Shown here: positions 44,266 to 54,729 of the stretch, piece after piece
How positions within the stretch are numbered: the stretch's first letter is position 1
Layout: every line of letters starts with the position of its first letter
Source of the DNA: Odontesthes bonariensis
Taxonomy: Eukaryota > Chordata > Actinopteri > Atheriniformes > Atherinopsidae
Length of the DNA stretch: 64,000 bases
NCBI RefSeq assembly: GCF_027942865.1
Contig: NC_134509.1
Span: 6,920,254 to 6,984,253, forward strand
Direction: 5' to 3'
The notes under the pieces: model-generated
The model's input: the letters and a program-made list of their open reading frames with translations, nothing else
What the model was told of the DNA's origin: nothing
The model's database searches: none
Made by a program: the position numbers and the translations under genes

Positions 44266-47200
44266 GTGAGTCATCTGTATTTGGAAACAGATTATTACTG
44301 ATAATTACTCACTACAATATAGCCTAATGTGCCCCCCCCAGGAACAAGTCCTGCCCCCCTGAGAATAAATGCAAGTGGTGATTTTAAAAAAGCATATATC
44401 TGCAAAGTTTATAGCTTTATTATTTTATTTTTTTTATCGTGTTTACCCGCCTCCGTAAACCTTAACCCCTTGCTGCTGAAAAAAAAGGCGATTTTCACAT
44501 TTTCTGATGTTTTTGTTGTATATAATGATCTGAAATGTAGACTTAATGAAGGTAATAAATAGCTGGAGTTGGCTGGATGTCTTGCCCCAAGTATCTACTT
44601 GAATTTAAACCCTCTGGAGAATGTGGAAGATGTTAATTAAAGTTAAAATTGACGGTCATGATTTATGCTAGTGTGACCATATTTTCATTACCGAATTTAA
44701 TTATTACTATTATTATTATTATTATGCTTGAAGTTGTTGTAGTGGTTTTCCATCGATTTTTTTTTTTTTCAGGTATTGTTTTCTGCCCCCCCAGATGAGC
44801 TAACTGCCCACCCACACATGCCATTCTGGTCACACCTCTGGGGACAAATGATTTGCTCCTTTTTTTAAAATAAATCAATAAATCCAGTGTAGCGCCCTTG
44901 AATAACCTGTGAACCTGCTTACAGTATCTCCCACACTCCTCTCTCTCTGTCTCTTGGCAAAGCACAACTCCTGCAGTGTTTGACTGGGGGGGGGATGGGA
45001 TGGGACAATTAAGAAGAGGACACAGTTGCGCGGAAACTGAATATTTTAATGAGTGGAGTTTTTAAAGTGAAACTGAAAACTGGACATACAAGGACAGAGG
45101 GTGGTGGGTGCTGTTCAATTCAAAGAAACAGTCGCAAACAAAAGATGTCTGTCTTGGATCTGTTCTTGGGTGGTAAAAGCAGGAGGCCCTTTGCTGCCCG
45201 TCCTCTCTTTAGCAGAAGAGATAAGCATACTATAAACTTGGTGTTTATGACGCACAGCAACACGCGGTAGGTTACAGGATAACTAGCAGCAAAGCAATCC
45301 AACTGCTGCAAAGTACAAACCAAGTAAAGCTATAAAGCTTACAGTTAGGGATGGCTCAGGTGATCCTGAAACATCCCATAGTTAAAGGGGAACTCCGGGG
45401 CATTTGAAGCGCATTTCCATTGCTAGAGGTTGTCAAATACTGATAGTAGGACACAGAGAGGTGCAAATCTGCGCTCCCTGTGTGGAGATCGCGCTGTTCG
45501 CACACCCTGTCATGCGAGGCTAATACGTGGTGGCTAAGGGGCAACTGCTAACCCTTCCACGTAAAACAACAACTTGCACACAGCAGAAATGTCACACCAC
45601 TTTATAAACCATCCGACAATAAAGTCACAAGCCTTACCATCAAAACCATATGCATGGTTCTCACATTACTGGCATGGGGACGTTACAAAACAACTTTATA
45701 AACAGCATGTAACTCACGGTTAGTTGTACGCTCGCGCATGTGAAAGCCCAAAAGAGTCGATGGACGATACTCCCATATACAAAACAATTATCTTCTCTAG
45801 AAAAACTGCGTTCAAGTATTTAAAACATTACAACAATATTACTGGGCATGTATTGTTGTAATGTTTTAAATACTTGAACGCAGTTTTTCTAGAGAATATA
45901 ATTGTTTTGTATATGGGATTATCGTCCATCGACTCTTTTGGGCTTTCACATGCGCGAGCCTACAACCAGCCGGTGAGTTACATGCTGTTTATAAAGTTGT
46001 TTTGTAACGTCCCCATGCCAGTAATGTGAGAACCATGCATATGGTTTTGATGGTAAGGCTTGTGACTTTATTGTCGGATGGTTTATAAAGTGGTGTGACG
46101 TTTCTGCAGTGTGCAAGTTGTTGTTTTACGTGGAAGGGTTAGCAGTTGCCCCTTAGCCACCACGTATTAGCCTCGCATGACACGCTGTGCGAACAGCGCG
46201 ATCTCCACACAGGGAGCGCAGATTTGCACCAGTCTGTGTCCTACTATCAGTATTTGACAACCTCTAGCAATGGAAACGCGCTTCAAATGCCCCGGAGTTC
46301 CCCTTTAAAGGGACACTATGTAATAAATTAAGTCATTTATTAGCTCAAATCAACATATTCATTCATAAGTTAGTCCTCATTGGTGTAAAATGATCTCTGT
46401 CAAAAATCTCACTTATCCTCCTGAGTGAAGAATAACTTGTCTGTATCTACATAGAGCAGGTAAGCTCTATGGAGGCTGCCATGTCCTTCTGGTCTATGAA
46501 AAACGACGAAGTGCCGAGAGGGACATAAAGCACTTCGAATCGCGATTTCCCCACCAGGCCTACAAGCGGAAATGACGTCATTGTGACGTCATTTCCGCCA
46601 AATGGCTTATTACAGCCGCTAATGCTAAATAGATTTTATTCCTTGGCACCTATGTCTTTGTGTTCATTGGCTTTCTTTTTGTAAGTGCATCATCTTCTTC
46701 TTTTTATTATTATTCCTATGCTCCCCCTGGCTATCTTCTTTTTGGCGTTATGCTCACATTTGTAAACTGTTATTTTGTTGATTTACTAATAAAGTTTAAA
46801 AAAAAAAAATGCTAAATAGATTTTATCTCGTAAATTATCCCACTAATAATGCATTGATTGTTACCAAACTTCTGCCGTAGTATACATAGGCTCTTAACTC
46901 ACAAAACGAGGCATTAGAAAGTTTGTAAGTTTACCGGGAGTTTATTTACCGCTGCTAATGCTAACGCTGCGTCGACGTCACTTCCGGTAACTCCCGGAAA
47001 ATGACTAATTGCATTGCTTGCACACCAAAGGAGATGTTATGTTATCTGACATGTTATCTGTCATCTGTGTTTATAGTGTTGTTGTATGTGTGTTATGTAA
47101 TCCTTTGTACTGTGTGTCTTGATTTCTTTTTGTTTGTATGGACCTTGAGTCTGAAGCTATAGCTTCTTGAATCTTGACACATTCCGCTTGCCGTAGTTCA

Positions 47201-50200
47201 AGAAGTTGCAGCGCACATTTGAAAACGTGAGGCGCTAGAGAGCAAATTCATTCAACTTTGCAAAATAAAATTGCACCACTAGATGGGGGAAGAAATTACA
47301 TAATGTCCCTTTAAGCTGCAATAGGCCCAGACTGCTGGGGGGCCTCATCTGTCACACCTTTCCTCACTTTACTCTCTTTTTCCCCCCGTTTAATTTCTGA
47401 AATGATATTATGTAGATGTGACATGACTGTGGTCATTAACTCGTGTTTCCCTGTTCCAACAGGTGTCCTTTGAATGGTGTTACAGTGTTTTTTTTTCCCC
47501 CCTTTTCTGTCCTCTCAAACCCCAGCTGGTCAAGGCCACCCTTCCTGGTTCTGGTTCTGCCAGAGGTTTCTTCCTGTTAAAAGGGAGTCGTTTCTCTCCA
47601 CAGTCGCCTCAGGCACGCTCAGGACGGGAGATTGGACTGAAGACAAGTTTCGTTGCAATATCTTGGTTTCCTTAGCTCGGAAATTGTTTTTGAATTGGCT
47701 TTATATGAATTAATTGCATTATTTTGAAAAAAATTATGATTACAATGAATTGAATTCCAATTGGCTTGAATTGGACTTTATTATTTAAGTGCCTTGAGAT
47801 GACATTTGTTGTATTTGGCGTTAAATAAATAAATAAAAATGAATTGAATTGAAGTACCAGGCTATAAGTAACTTAAAGAATTTCTCGACTGCTGCTCTGC
47901 TCTAATAAAATCTTGATTTTTATACCCGTAGTATAATCTGACAAGACCCCAATTCAAGTAACTTAAAGGCAGCATCCGTGCAGTGAATTCGGCTGTACAT
48001 GTATGTATGATCGCCCGCAGACAAAGTTAGAGGCAGCAGACTGTCCTGAAACGTTTTTTTTTTTTTTTTTTTTCTTTCAGTCCACTGTCTTGCAGTGTCA
48101 GACATTCTTGGGTTAATAATTTAATTTTGCTCCCACATATGTATACATTATCAGTCTAATTGAATGGCCAAATTGAGCTATAAGCGTTGCCAAACTCAGC
48201 TTTGCATGTACTCCTGCTAACTGATAGGCTGAGCAGGAACCTAATAAAAAGAAGAAGAAGAAAACTTGCTCGTGCGACAGAATCAGATACGGTTAGCTTA
48301 GTTGGAAGAAAAAGGAGTGCAGCGGCCCAGAGTTGTAACACTTTAATAGGGCAGTTTAATTCAGTAGCACTTTATTGCTAAGCAACTAAATGCATCGTCA
48401 CACATTCATATTATTTCTATCCTTCCCAGCTCATTTGAATGCTTTCATCCATTTTCCACAGCTGACGCAAGATAAGATTGCGTGCCTGCCCAGCCGCTTC
48501 ACCAGCCCAACACCTGAGGCAATCAACTGCAGCCACATCCGCAACTACAGGGATAACGAGACGTCACAGAGCACGCTGGCCAAGCCCGTGAGCCCCATCA
48601 TTCGGGAGGTGTTTGGCAACAAGAACAATCTAGACATTCACCAATATATATTTGTCAACCACTACTGTTACGAGACGTCTGTGCACTGGTATGCAAAGTA
48701 CTTCCCGTACCTTGTTGTGATCCACACTATGATCTTCATGATCGCGAGCAGCTTCTGGTTCAAATTCCCTGGCACCTCTTCTAAAATTGACCTATTTGTC
48801 ATCATTCTGGGGAAGTGCTTCGATTCGCCTTGGACCACGAGGGCCTTGAGTGAAGTCTCTGAGGAAAGGGGAGAAGAAAAGCTGGTCAGCTTGAGGAGGA
48901 ATAACATGTCAAAGGATTCTGCCGAACGAGGAGAAGATGAGGAGGAGACGGTAGGGCTTCTTCGCTCCTCCTCTGTCAAGTCTAATCCGGAAAAGAAAAT
49001 GCCAGAACCCCAGTCTGCCCCCTCCGTGTTGGACAAGAAGGAAGGAGAGCAGGCCAAAGCTCTTTTCGAAAAGGTGAAGAAGTTTCGGACCCACGTGGAG
49101 GAGGCGGACATCTTGTATCATATGTATGTGCTACAGACGTCGCTGAAAGTCTTCAAGTTCGTCGTTATCATCATCTACACTGCAGTGCTGGCACCAAACA
49201 TTGAAATAGTTGTGCGCTGTTGTGTTCCTCCGGACTTGACTGGCTTCGATATTTATTGCTGTAACCACAACAAAGCCCATCTTTTTTCCAAGCTTGCCTA
49301 CTGCTACATCTGCTTCGTGGGAGTGTATGGACTCATGTGCATCTACACCCTCTACTGGCTGTTCCATCGGTCTCTGAAGGAGTACTCCTTTGAGCAGGTC
49401 AGATTTGAGATGGGTATTAACGACATACCGGATGTGAAGAACGACTTTGCTTTCCTTCTGCACCTCGTGGACCAGTACGATGCTCTGTACTCTAGAAGGT
49501 TTGCCGTCTTTCTGTCTGAAGTCAGCGAGAGCCGCCTCTATCAACTCAATCTCAACTACGAGTGGACGGACAAAAAGCTGCGCGCCCGTCTCACCAAGAA
49601 CTCCAGCGACAGGCTGGAGCTCCACCTCCTAATGTTGCCAGGGCTTCCGGACACAGTCTTTGAGATTGCTGAGGTGGAATCCCTCAAACTGGAGCAAGTT
49701 AACAATGTCACCATCCCAGCTGGCGTGGCAAAGCTGGACTCTCTGCAAGAGTTATCATTGATCTACAGCCCAGCAAAACTACAGCTGCCTGCGCTGAACC
49801 ACCTCAAGGAGCGTTTAAAGGTTCTGCGTCTGGCTTTCGAGAGTTTAGAGGAGGTCCCTGTGTGGATGTATTCCCTTCACGGCCTGGAGGAGTTGCATCT
49901 GAATGGTCCTTTAACCAATGAGGTGTACAGAAGTAGCACTCTGGAATCCCTCCGAGAGCTCAGAGCTTTAAGACTCCTCACCCTCCGCTCCAACCTGAGT
50001 AAGATCCCACCCTGTGTGGGGGATATCGCATCACAGTTGCAGCGGTTGTGCATCAACAACGAAGGGGTCAAGCTCCAAGCTTTTAGCAGCTTGAAGAAGC
50101 TTACTAGCCTAGCTTCGTTAGAGTTGGTGGGCTGTGAACTGGAACGCATCCCAAGTGCCGTCTTCAGCCTGAACAACCTGCAGGAGTTGGACCTGAGGGA

Positions 50201-50750
50201 AAATAAACTCACCACCGTGGAAGAAATCCTGAGCTTACAGCACTGCCGGCGTTTGGTGACGCTCCAACTGTGGCACAACAAAATCACTTACATCCCCGAA
50301 CATATCAGCAAGCTGCGCACCCTGGAGACGCTGGATCTGAGCTGGAACAAACTGCAAAAGCTTCCCTCTCGGCTCTTTTACTGCACCAAAATCCGCCACC
50401 TCGACATCTCCCACAACCAGGTCACCTCTCTCCCTCCCGAAGTGAGCATCCTTCAGGGCCTTCAGTTCTTTTCTGCTGCCTTCAACGCCTTAGAGACACT
50501 CCCAGAGGAGCTGTTCACCTGTAAAAAACTAAAGACTTTGATTCTTGGTAACAACTGCCTGTCGAATCTTAGCTCCAGAGTGGCCAACCTGGCCCAGTTA
50601 GTGCGACTAGAACTGAAGGGAAACCGTCTGGAGTCTCTACCTCAAGAGATCGGTGACTGTCCCCTGCTGAGACAAAGTGGGTTGATAGTAGAGGACAATC
50701 TGTTTGATCTGCTGCCATCAGATGTACGAAACAAGCTGACTCAGGGCTGA
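44125..50750 (+). CDS. lrrc8e: Volume-regulated anion channel subunit LRRC8E, full gene, two coding exons
   Basis: Exons 44125-44265 (47 codons) and 48462-50750 join in phase 0 to 809 residues plus stop. LRRC8 proteins form hexameric plasma-membrane channels (VRAC/VSOR) that release chloride and organic osmolytes on swelling; LRRC8E is an accessory subunit acting with LRRC8A. TM1 is about 24-46, the first extracellular loop has C55 and N-glycosylation sites N69 and N79, TM2 is about 125-146, TM3 273-293 and TM4 321-347. A C-terminal array of about 15 leucine-rich repeats runs from about 410. The stretches [43 protein letters not shown] and [14 protein letters not shown] match LRRC8E rather than A, C or D. 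The family-standard start MI(A/P) sets the ATG; an upstream in-frame ATG (44056) falls before the acceptor. Intron 1 holds several mobile elements. Confidence 0.94.
45386..46304. mobile_element. 919-bp palindromic TTAA foldback element, copy 1 (lrrc8e intron 1)
   Basis: The left arm 45386-45837 (452 bp) and right arm 45852-46304 (453 bp) are near-perfect reverse complements around the 14-nt loop ATTACTGGGCATGT. Ends: AGGGGAACTCCGGGGCATTT and its complement. TTAA flanks both sides (45382-45385 and 46305-46308). No transposase; short mirrored frames arise in both arms. TTAA duplication suggests a piggyBac- or Kolobok-mobilised non-autonomous element; the AGGG start fits piggyBac (usually CCC) less well. 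The superfamily is inferred. Confidence 0.93.
46566..46598. promoter_or_regulatory. Double CRE palindrome
   Basis: GCGGAAATGACGTCA, TTG, then its exact reverse complement TGACGTCATTTCCGC. It holds two full consensus CREB/ATF sites TGACGTCA (46573-46580 and 46584-46591) and two GGAA/TTCC ETS cores. Binding is not shown; the sequence symmetry is certain. Confidence 0.6.
46640..46807 (+). mobile_element. Poly(A)-tailed retro-insertion within the TTAA element
   Basis: A 168-bp insert with AATAAA near its end and an A-run. It is flanked by direct repeats AATGCTAAATAGATTTTAT at 46621-46639 and 46808-46826 (at least 17 bp unambiguous outside the A-run). These are the features of LINE-driven target-primed integration. 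The source transcript is not recognised. Confidence 0.8.
47470..47858 (+). mobile_element. LINE 3' end, same family as 10165-8281
   Basis: Shares with the reverse complement of 8281-8650 the segments CCTCTCAAACCCCAGCTGG, TCTGCCAGAGGTTTCTTCCTG and TGCCTTGAGATGACATTTGT, and ends in AATAAATAAATAAAAATGAA-type repeats. Only the 3' UTR part is present, typical of 5'-truncated insertion. Confidence 0.8.
48462..50750 (+). CDS. lrrc8e: lrrc8e coding exon 2
   Basis: Acceptor TTTTCCACAG at 48452-48461. It encodes residues 48-809 ([10 protein letters not shown] onward): extracellular loop 1, TM2-4, the acidic intracellular loop and all leucine-rich repeats, closing with [12 protein letters not shown] and TGA. 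The open frame upstream of 48462 is intronic. Confidence 0.94.
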   Translation: MTQDKIACLPSRFTSPTPEAINCSHIRNYRDNETSQSTLAKPVSPIIREVFGNKNNLDIHQYIFVNHYCYETSVHWYAKYFPYLVVIHTMIFMIASSFWFKFPGTSSKIDLFVIILGKCFDSPWTTRALSEVSEERGEEKLVSLRRNNMSKDSAERGEDEEETVGLLRSSSVKSNPEKKMPEPQSAPSVLDKKEGEQAKALFEKVKKFRTHVEEADILYHMYVLQTSLKVFKFVVIIIYTAVLAPNIEIVVRCCVPPDLTGFDIYCCNHNKAHLFSKLAYCYICFVGVYGLMCIYTLYWLFHRSLKEYSFEQVRFEMGINDIPDVKNDFAFLLHLVDQYDALYSRRFAVFLSEVSESRLYQLNLNYEWTDKKLRARLTKNSSDRLELHLLMLPGLPDTVFEIAEVESLKLEQVNNVTIPAGVAKLDSLQELSLIYSPAKLQLPALNHLKERLKVLRLAFESLEEVPVWMYSLHGLEELHLNGPLTNEVYRSSTLESLRELRALRLLTLRSNLSKIPPCVGDIASQLQRLCINNEGVKLQAFSSLKKLTSLASLELVGCELERIPSAVFSLNNLQELDLRENKLTTVEEILSLQHCRRLVTLQLWHNKITYIPEHISKLRTLETLDLSWNKLQKLPSRLFYCTKIRHLDISHNQVTSLPPEVSILQGLQFFSAAFNALETLPEELFTCKKLKTLILGNNCLSNLSSRVANLAQLVRLELKGNRLESLPQEIGDCPLLRQSGLIVEDNLFDLLPSDVRNKLTQG

Positions 50751-50985
50751 GATTGTAGGGCGAAGGATCGTCACAGATTCCTCTTTTATCAGGTTAGCAT
50801 AGTAGCTACGACTGTTCAATGAGAAAGCAGCTCATGAAACAATTAGGAAAAGCATCCGTAACCAAAACCATAATTGACCAAGCACAGAAGGACTCATTAG
50901 TGATCAGGTATTGTGAAATGTGTTCTCAAGTCTGTGTCCCATTTTTTAAAAAAAATAAAAACAAAAAAAAACAAAGGGTCATGTA

Positions 50986-50991
50986 AATAAA
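50986..50991 (+). terminator. Candidate lrrc8e poly(A) signal
   Basis: AATAAA 236 bp after the stop codon, following an A-rich stretch. Confidence 0.5.
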
Positions 50992-51987
50992 AATTTGTAC
51001 ATTAATTTTCACCTAAATTGTTTTGTTTTCTTTGCTGGTTTTGTTAGTGTAAATCATACATTGCTGGAAAGTGTAAAAAAGAAATGTTCAAGAGTCGGGA
51101 GAGAAAATTCATACGCAGGCCTTAAAGCATTGTAGGCCAGTATTTTCACCCAGACTCGTGATGTTTTCACTAAATATTTTTTAGGGCTGTATCCTTTTGA
51201 ACAAGTTTATACAGCACGAAGAGGAGTTGGCTCATGTTGCTCCCTCTCAGGTTTGGGGCGGGGGGGGGGGGGCTTCAGTAGACAGATAAAAGCTGTTCAT
51301 CTCTTTGTTTGCAAATGAAATCGGAGCATGGGATATGAAACACTTAGTGATTTACAGTGATTTTCTATGAAGGCTTCCCTGAAGCCTTATTTTTCTTTTG
51401 CAAAATGTCGTACATCCTGTGAAATATTGACTAAACTATCGTCAGGGTCATTGTGTTCAACGAATTCCACGGCAGTTGTCATGGCAATCGTGATATCAGT
51501 TGAATTCACCTGTTTTTTTTGTTTGTTTTTTTTATTTGTTTGTTTTTTGTCTACCATTTTTGCCAATAATGTTACACTCGGTGCAGAAGGTAAACAAGTA
51601 TAAACAAAACTGCCCTAAAAACCCCAAAACCCCGTAATATCACATTTCTATTATTGATGAGATAGGAATATGGAAGGTTATTGTAGTTCTGGAAGAAAAC
51701 TCTCATTTTAGATGTAAAAAGAAAGAAAAGAGGAAATGAGAAGCGCGGTTTCTGTATTCTTTGCCATAATCTTCTCTCAATGCATCTCTGTCTCAAACAG
51801 CCTAACAGCACGCGGTCATGTCCTGGCCTGCGTGGCTCCAACAGTTCACAGGCATACCTCTGTGATCAAGGCACACTCTGACGTGCCCCTCCGCCTCGTG
51901 TTTTCCTTCCTTTCAGGTTTCATCGTTTGAAAAAGCTGTGGGAGAATTTAGCAATTGTCTCAGAAACTTATATTTATTTTAAACTTA

Positions 51988-52060
51988 GTTATTTTTCCTA
52001 AACAGCCTATTTAATATTCTACTTCCAGAATCCCATAATAGGCTGTTTAGGAAAAATAAC
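51988..52060. repeat. Perfect 24-bp inverted repeat with 25-nt loop
   Basis: Arms 51988-52011 and 52037-52060 are exact reverse complements (core TTTTTCCTAAACAGCC). The right arm runs into a moderately GC-rich repeat-like segment ending about 52350 (GACTGCAGCTTTAAGG). Confidence 0.85.
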
Positions 52061-52425
52061 GAAATCTGTAGCTCCCTCTGAAGCCTGTAATCATGCTTGC
52101 AAAAATCGAGCGCTCCCGGCTGTTTTTAACCAATCAAGTTAGGGTGGAGGAATCCTACCTGTCAATCACAGCTTGTGCACACGCTGCTGAGCGTGAGTCT
52201 GCCCCAGCTTGTGTGCGTTCACAGAGGGGGAGGGGTTTGGGGGGCGATTCGGAGCTTGTTAGAGGTTGGGGAAGGGACCTGAAAGTTGTATCAGTTCAAA
52301 TTCTCCGACTTTAGACTCGGAATTTTGAAAACTTGCCGACTGCAGCTTTAAGGTGAAAAGGATGAATCTTTTTTTTCAAGATAACGCACATGAGAGTGTG
52401 GTGCCACCAGAACTGCAGCATTTAA

Positions 52426-53036
52426 AGGGATAGTTCGCCTCTTTTGACATGAAGCTGAATGACATCCCATATTAGCAATATCATTTATGAACATGTTCTT
52501 ACCCCCCGCTGCGTCCTGTGAGCCGAGTTCCAGCCTCGTTTTGGCGTTGACGAAGGTAGTCCGGCTAGTTGGCTGGGGTTTAAAAAATAAAGCGTCTTGC
52601 TTCTCAAAACAATATGCGTTCAAAAGAGTAATACATTTGCATCACAAAATCGTTCATCCAGAAAAAGTCAGAGCTCACATCGCTTGGCGCTATTTTTGCC
52701 TCCCTTGATATCAATGCGTCCAGCGACCTAGCGATAGCTGCACCTGTTACTGTGTTTACTGCTCAGAAGCAGCGGACTGCTCGGTCTGCACAGCACGCAG
52801 TGATACGAAGGTAGAGAGAAAATAGCACCAAGCGATTGTGAGGTCTGATTTTTTTTTTTTCTGGATGAACGATTTTGTGATACAAATGTATTACTCTTTT
52901 GAACGCATATTGTTTTGAGAAGCAAAACGTTTTATTTTGCGACCCCAGCCAACTAGCTGGACTACCTTCGTCAACACCAAAACTCAGCTGGAACTCGGCT
53001 CACAGGACGCAGCAGGGGGTAAGAACATGTTCATAA
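52426..53036. mobile_element. TTAA foldback element, right end truncated
   Basis: Starts AGGGATAGTTCGCC after TTAA (52422-52425). The left arm from about 52480 (GAACATGTTCTTACCCCC onward) is complementary to the right arm ending at about 53036 (GGGGGTAAGAACATGTTCAT). Inner segments around 52600-52690 and 52805-52920 also pair. The outermost 55-60 bp of the right arm, including its terminal repeat and TTAA, is missing. Confidence 0.8.
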
Positions 53037-53739
53037 GTCGAAGCACGGGTGTGTTTCTGTGTCGAAATGAATCATTAATTCGCTGTTTGACAGAACCTCG
53101 TCATGTGTTACAATGTACACTCCTGTGCTGATATAGTCTGAGATCATTTGTTCCCTTCGTGGGAAGAGATGTTGCAAACGTAGATAAAGCTTTTCTGAGT
53201 AAGTACCCTTCTGCTGCGATAAAATATTTCTCTGCTGATGAAGGCCACCAGCACGATGGCCTTCGCATTCACCAGATCTGTGTCTCCAACAACAATTTGT
53301 CAAAACTCCAAACCGATGGAATATCTTCTGGAAGATTCCACAGACTGCTCCAATCTATCCGAGGGAGCACTACTGCCGCTCCAGTGGCAAATGGTGGTAG
53401 CCACACATTTGATAACAAAGATACTACAGTAATATGTCTCTTTTTTAGTCATTTTGTTTCAGCCTCGAGGTAAAGCCTCAGCGTAACGGAAGAGTCTGAG
53501 CGAAGATTTTAGACTTGATGATGCTGAAGAAAAATAAACACATTTCTGGTGGGGGTGGGGGGGGGGTGCCCGTTTCCAACATAGGAACATTTGCACGGAC
53601 AGCGCATCTTGACACCTTCCTGAGTCACACCTCATTTTTTCATACATCAGCAGAAAAACAGGAAATCATTGCAGCAGTTCATTGAAGTATGTGCAAACTT
53701 AAATGGAAATACAGTATGAGGCACAAAAAAGAGGGTTTG

Positions 53740-54729
53740 TATCATTCTCGCAGGCTTTAAAGTCATATTGGGTCTGATCACTTTTATTCATCGACACAGC
53801 CTGAACCCTCTTTCTTTAAGTAATCTTCAACATTGATTCACTATGTTGATGTCTGGCCTCTGGGAAGGATTCATCCCTCCATAAGACCTGTTGCCACAGA
53901 TTTTCAGTCCAGATCTTGTTCCTATCCATTTCTCCCAGTTTCCCTTCGTTAAGAGAATGGCTTCTTCAAAACCACCTTTGATGAGGCTTCTGCGAACGGC
54001 AGATGGATCTCCTGAATGGACAGATGTGTCTCTCGGTTGCTGTCAGCTCTTTGCTGGACTTTCCTTACTTTTTCAGGACATCCCTCTCAGACACTGTTCA
54101 CCTGCTGCACCTTTTGTCCTCCACTTGTCCAGTTTCCTCTAATTTTTCAAAGACCATGAAGAAACGAGCCACGTTTTCAACTAATTGGTTCTTTGCTGGG
54201 TTGCCTGTTAGGGGTAGACACAACACTGGTTCATCCCTTAACTTAGGTGCATGTCTCATACTTAAAGGATTCATAAGTCAGTGTTAGAGTAAGACTAGAG
54301 ATTTGGCTTTTTGGGGGGGAGTTTTTTTTGGCTCTCTGGCTCCCGTCCAGTCGTGGGATGTAGCACCACTGTCATTAAAACAAACCTCTGTGTCAGGCGC
54401 ATGTCGAAGAGGCCATAAAAAGCTCACAAAAGTGTCACAGCAAGCGGCCATCGAGCAAAAACACTGTGGTGCGGGACTGGAAATCAAACTGTGGTATCTC
54501 AGCTCACTGGGGCAGTTGAATCAAAAAAAGTCAGTGAACTTTAAAATGAGTCTGAAGCATGTGCGAAAGAGCCGTAAATGTCTGTAGAAAACCTTCGAAG
54601 ACCTTCAGAAAGAGTGGAGAAATATCGCTCGAGAACAAGTCAAAAAAGATTACAAGGAAATTTGGCTTCTTCGAAGTGAATTATGAAAGGAATGAGGAAT
54701 GACTCAGCACTTTTGCACAGCACTGTTTC
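53740..54729. mobile_element. Degenerate DNA-transposon-like sequence
   Basis: The segment around 53830-53930 (GGATTCATCCCTCCATAAGAC, CCACAGATTTTCAGTCCAG), a remnant translating TFEDLQKEWRNIAREQ on the plus strand at 54590-54640, and the closing ACTTTTGCACAGCACTGT resemble fish Tc1-like elements I remember. Boundaries and family are not secure. Confidence 0.35.

Larger units (their letters stand above)
46309..47310. mobile_element. 1,002-bp TTAA element with AGGGACA ends (lrrc8e intron 1)
   Basis: The left end AGGGACACTATGTAAT and the right end ATTACATAATGTCCCT are inverted repeats flanked by TTAA (46305-46308 and 47311-47314). The left TTAA is the same four bases that end the palindromic element. 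It contains the CRE palindrome at 46566-46598 and a retro-insertion at 46640-46807. No transposase frame. Confidence 0.85.

Noticed and set aside
45356-46331. Similar 61-63 codon peptides at 45356-45544, 46146-46331 and 62581-62772
   Set aside because: They arise from the arms of the 919-bp palindrome and show no protein family features.
48390-48461. Open frame preceding lrrc8e exon 2
   Set aside because: The acceptor TTTTCCACAG and the family sequence TLQ-(V/L)TQDK place the exon start at 48462, so the upstream part is intron.
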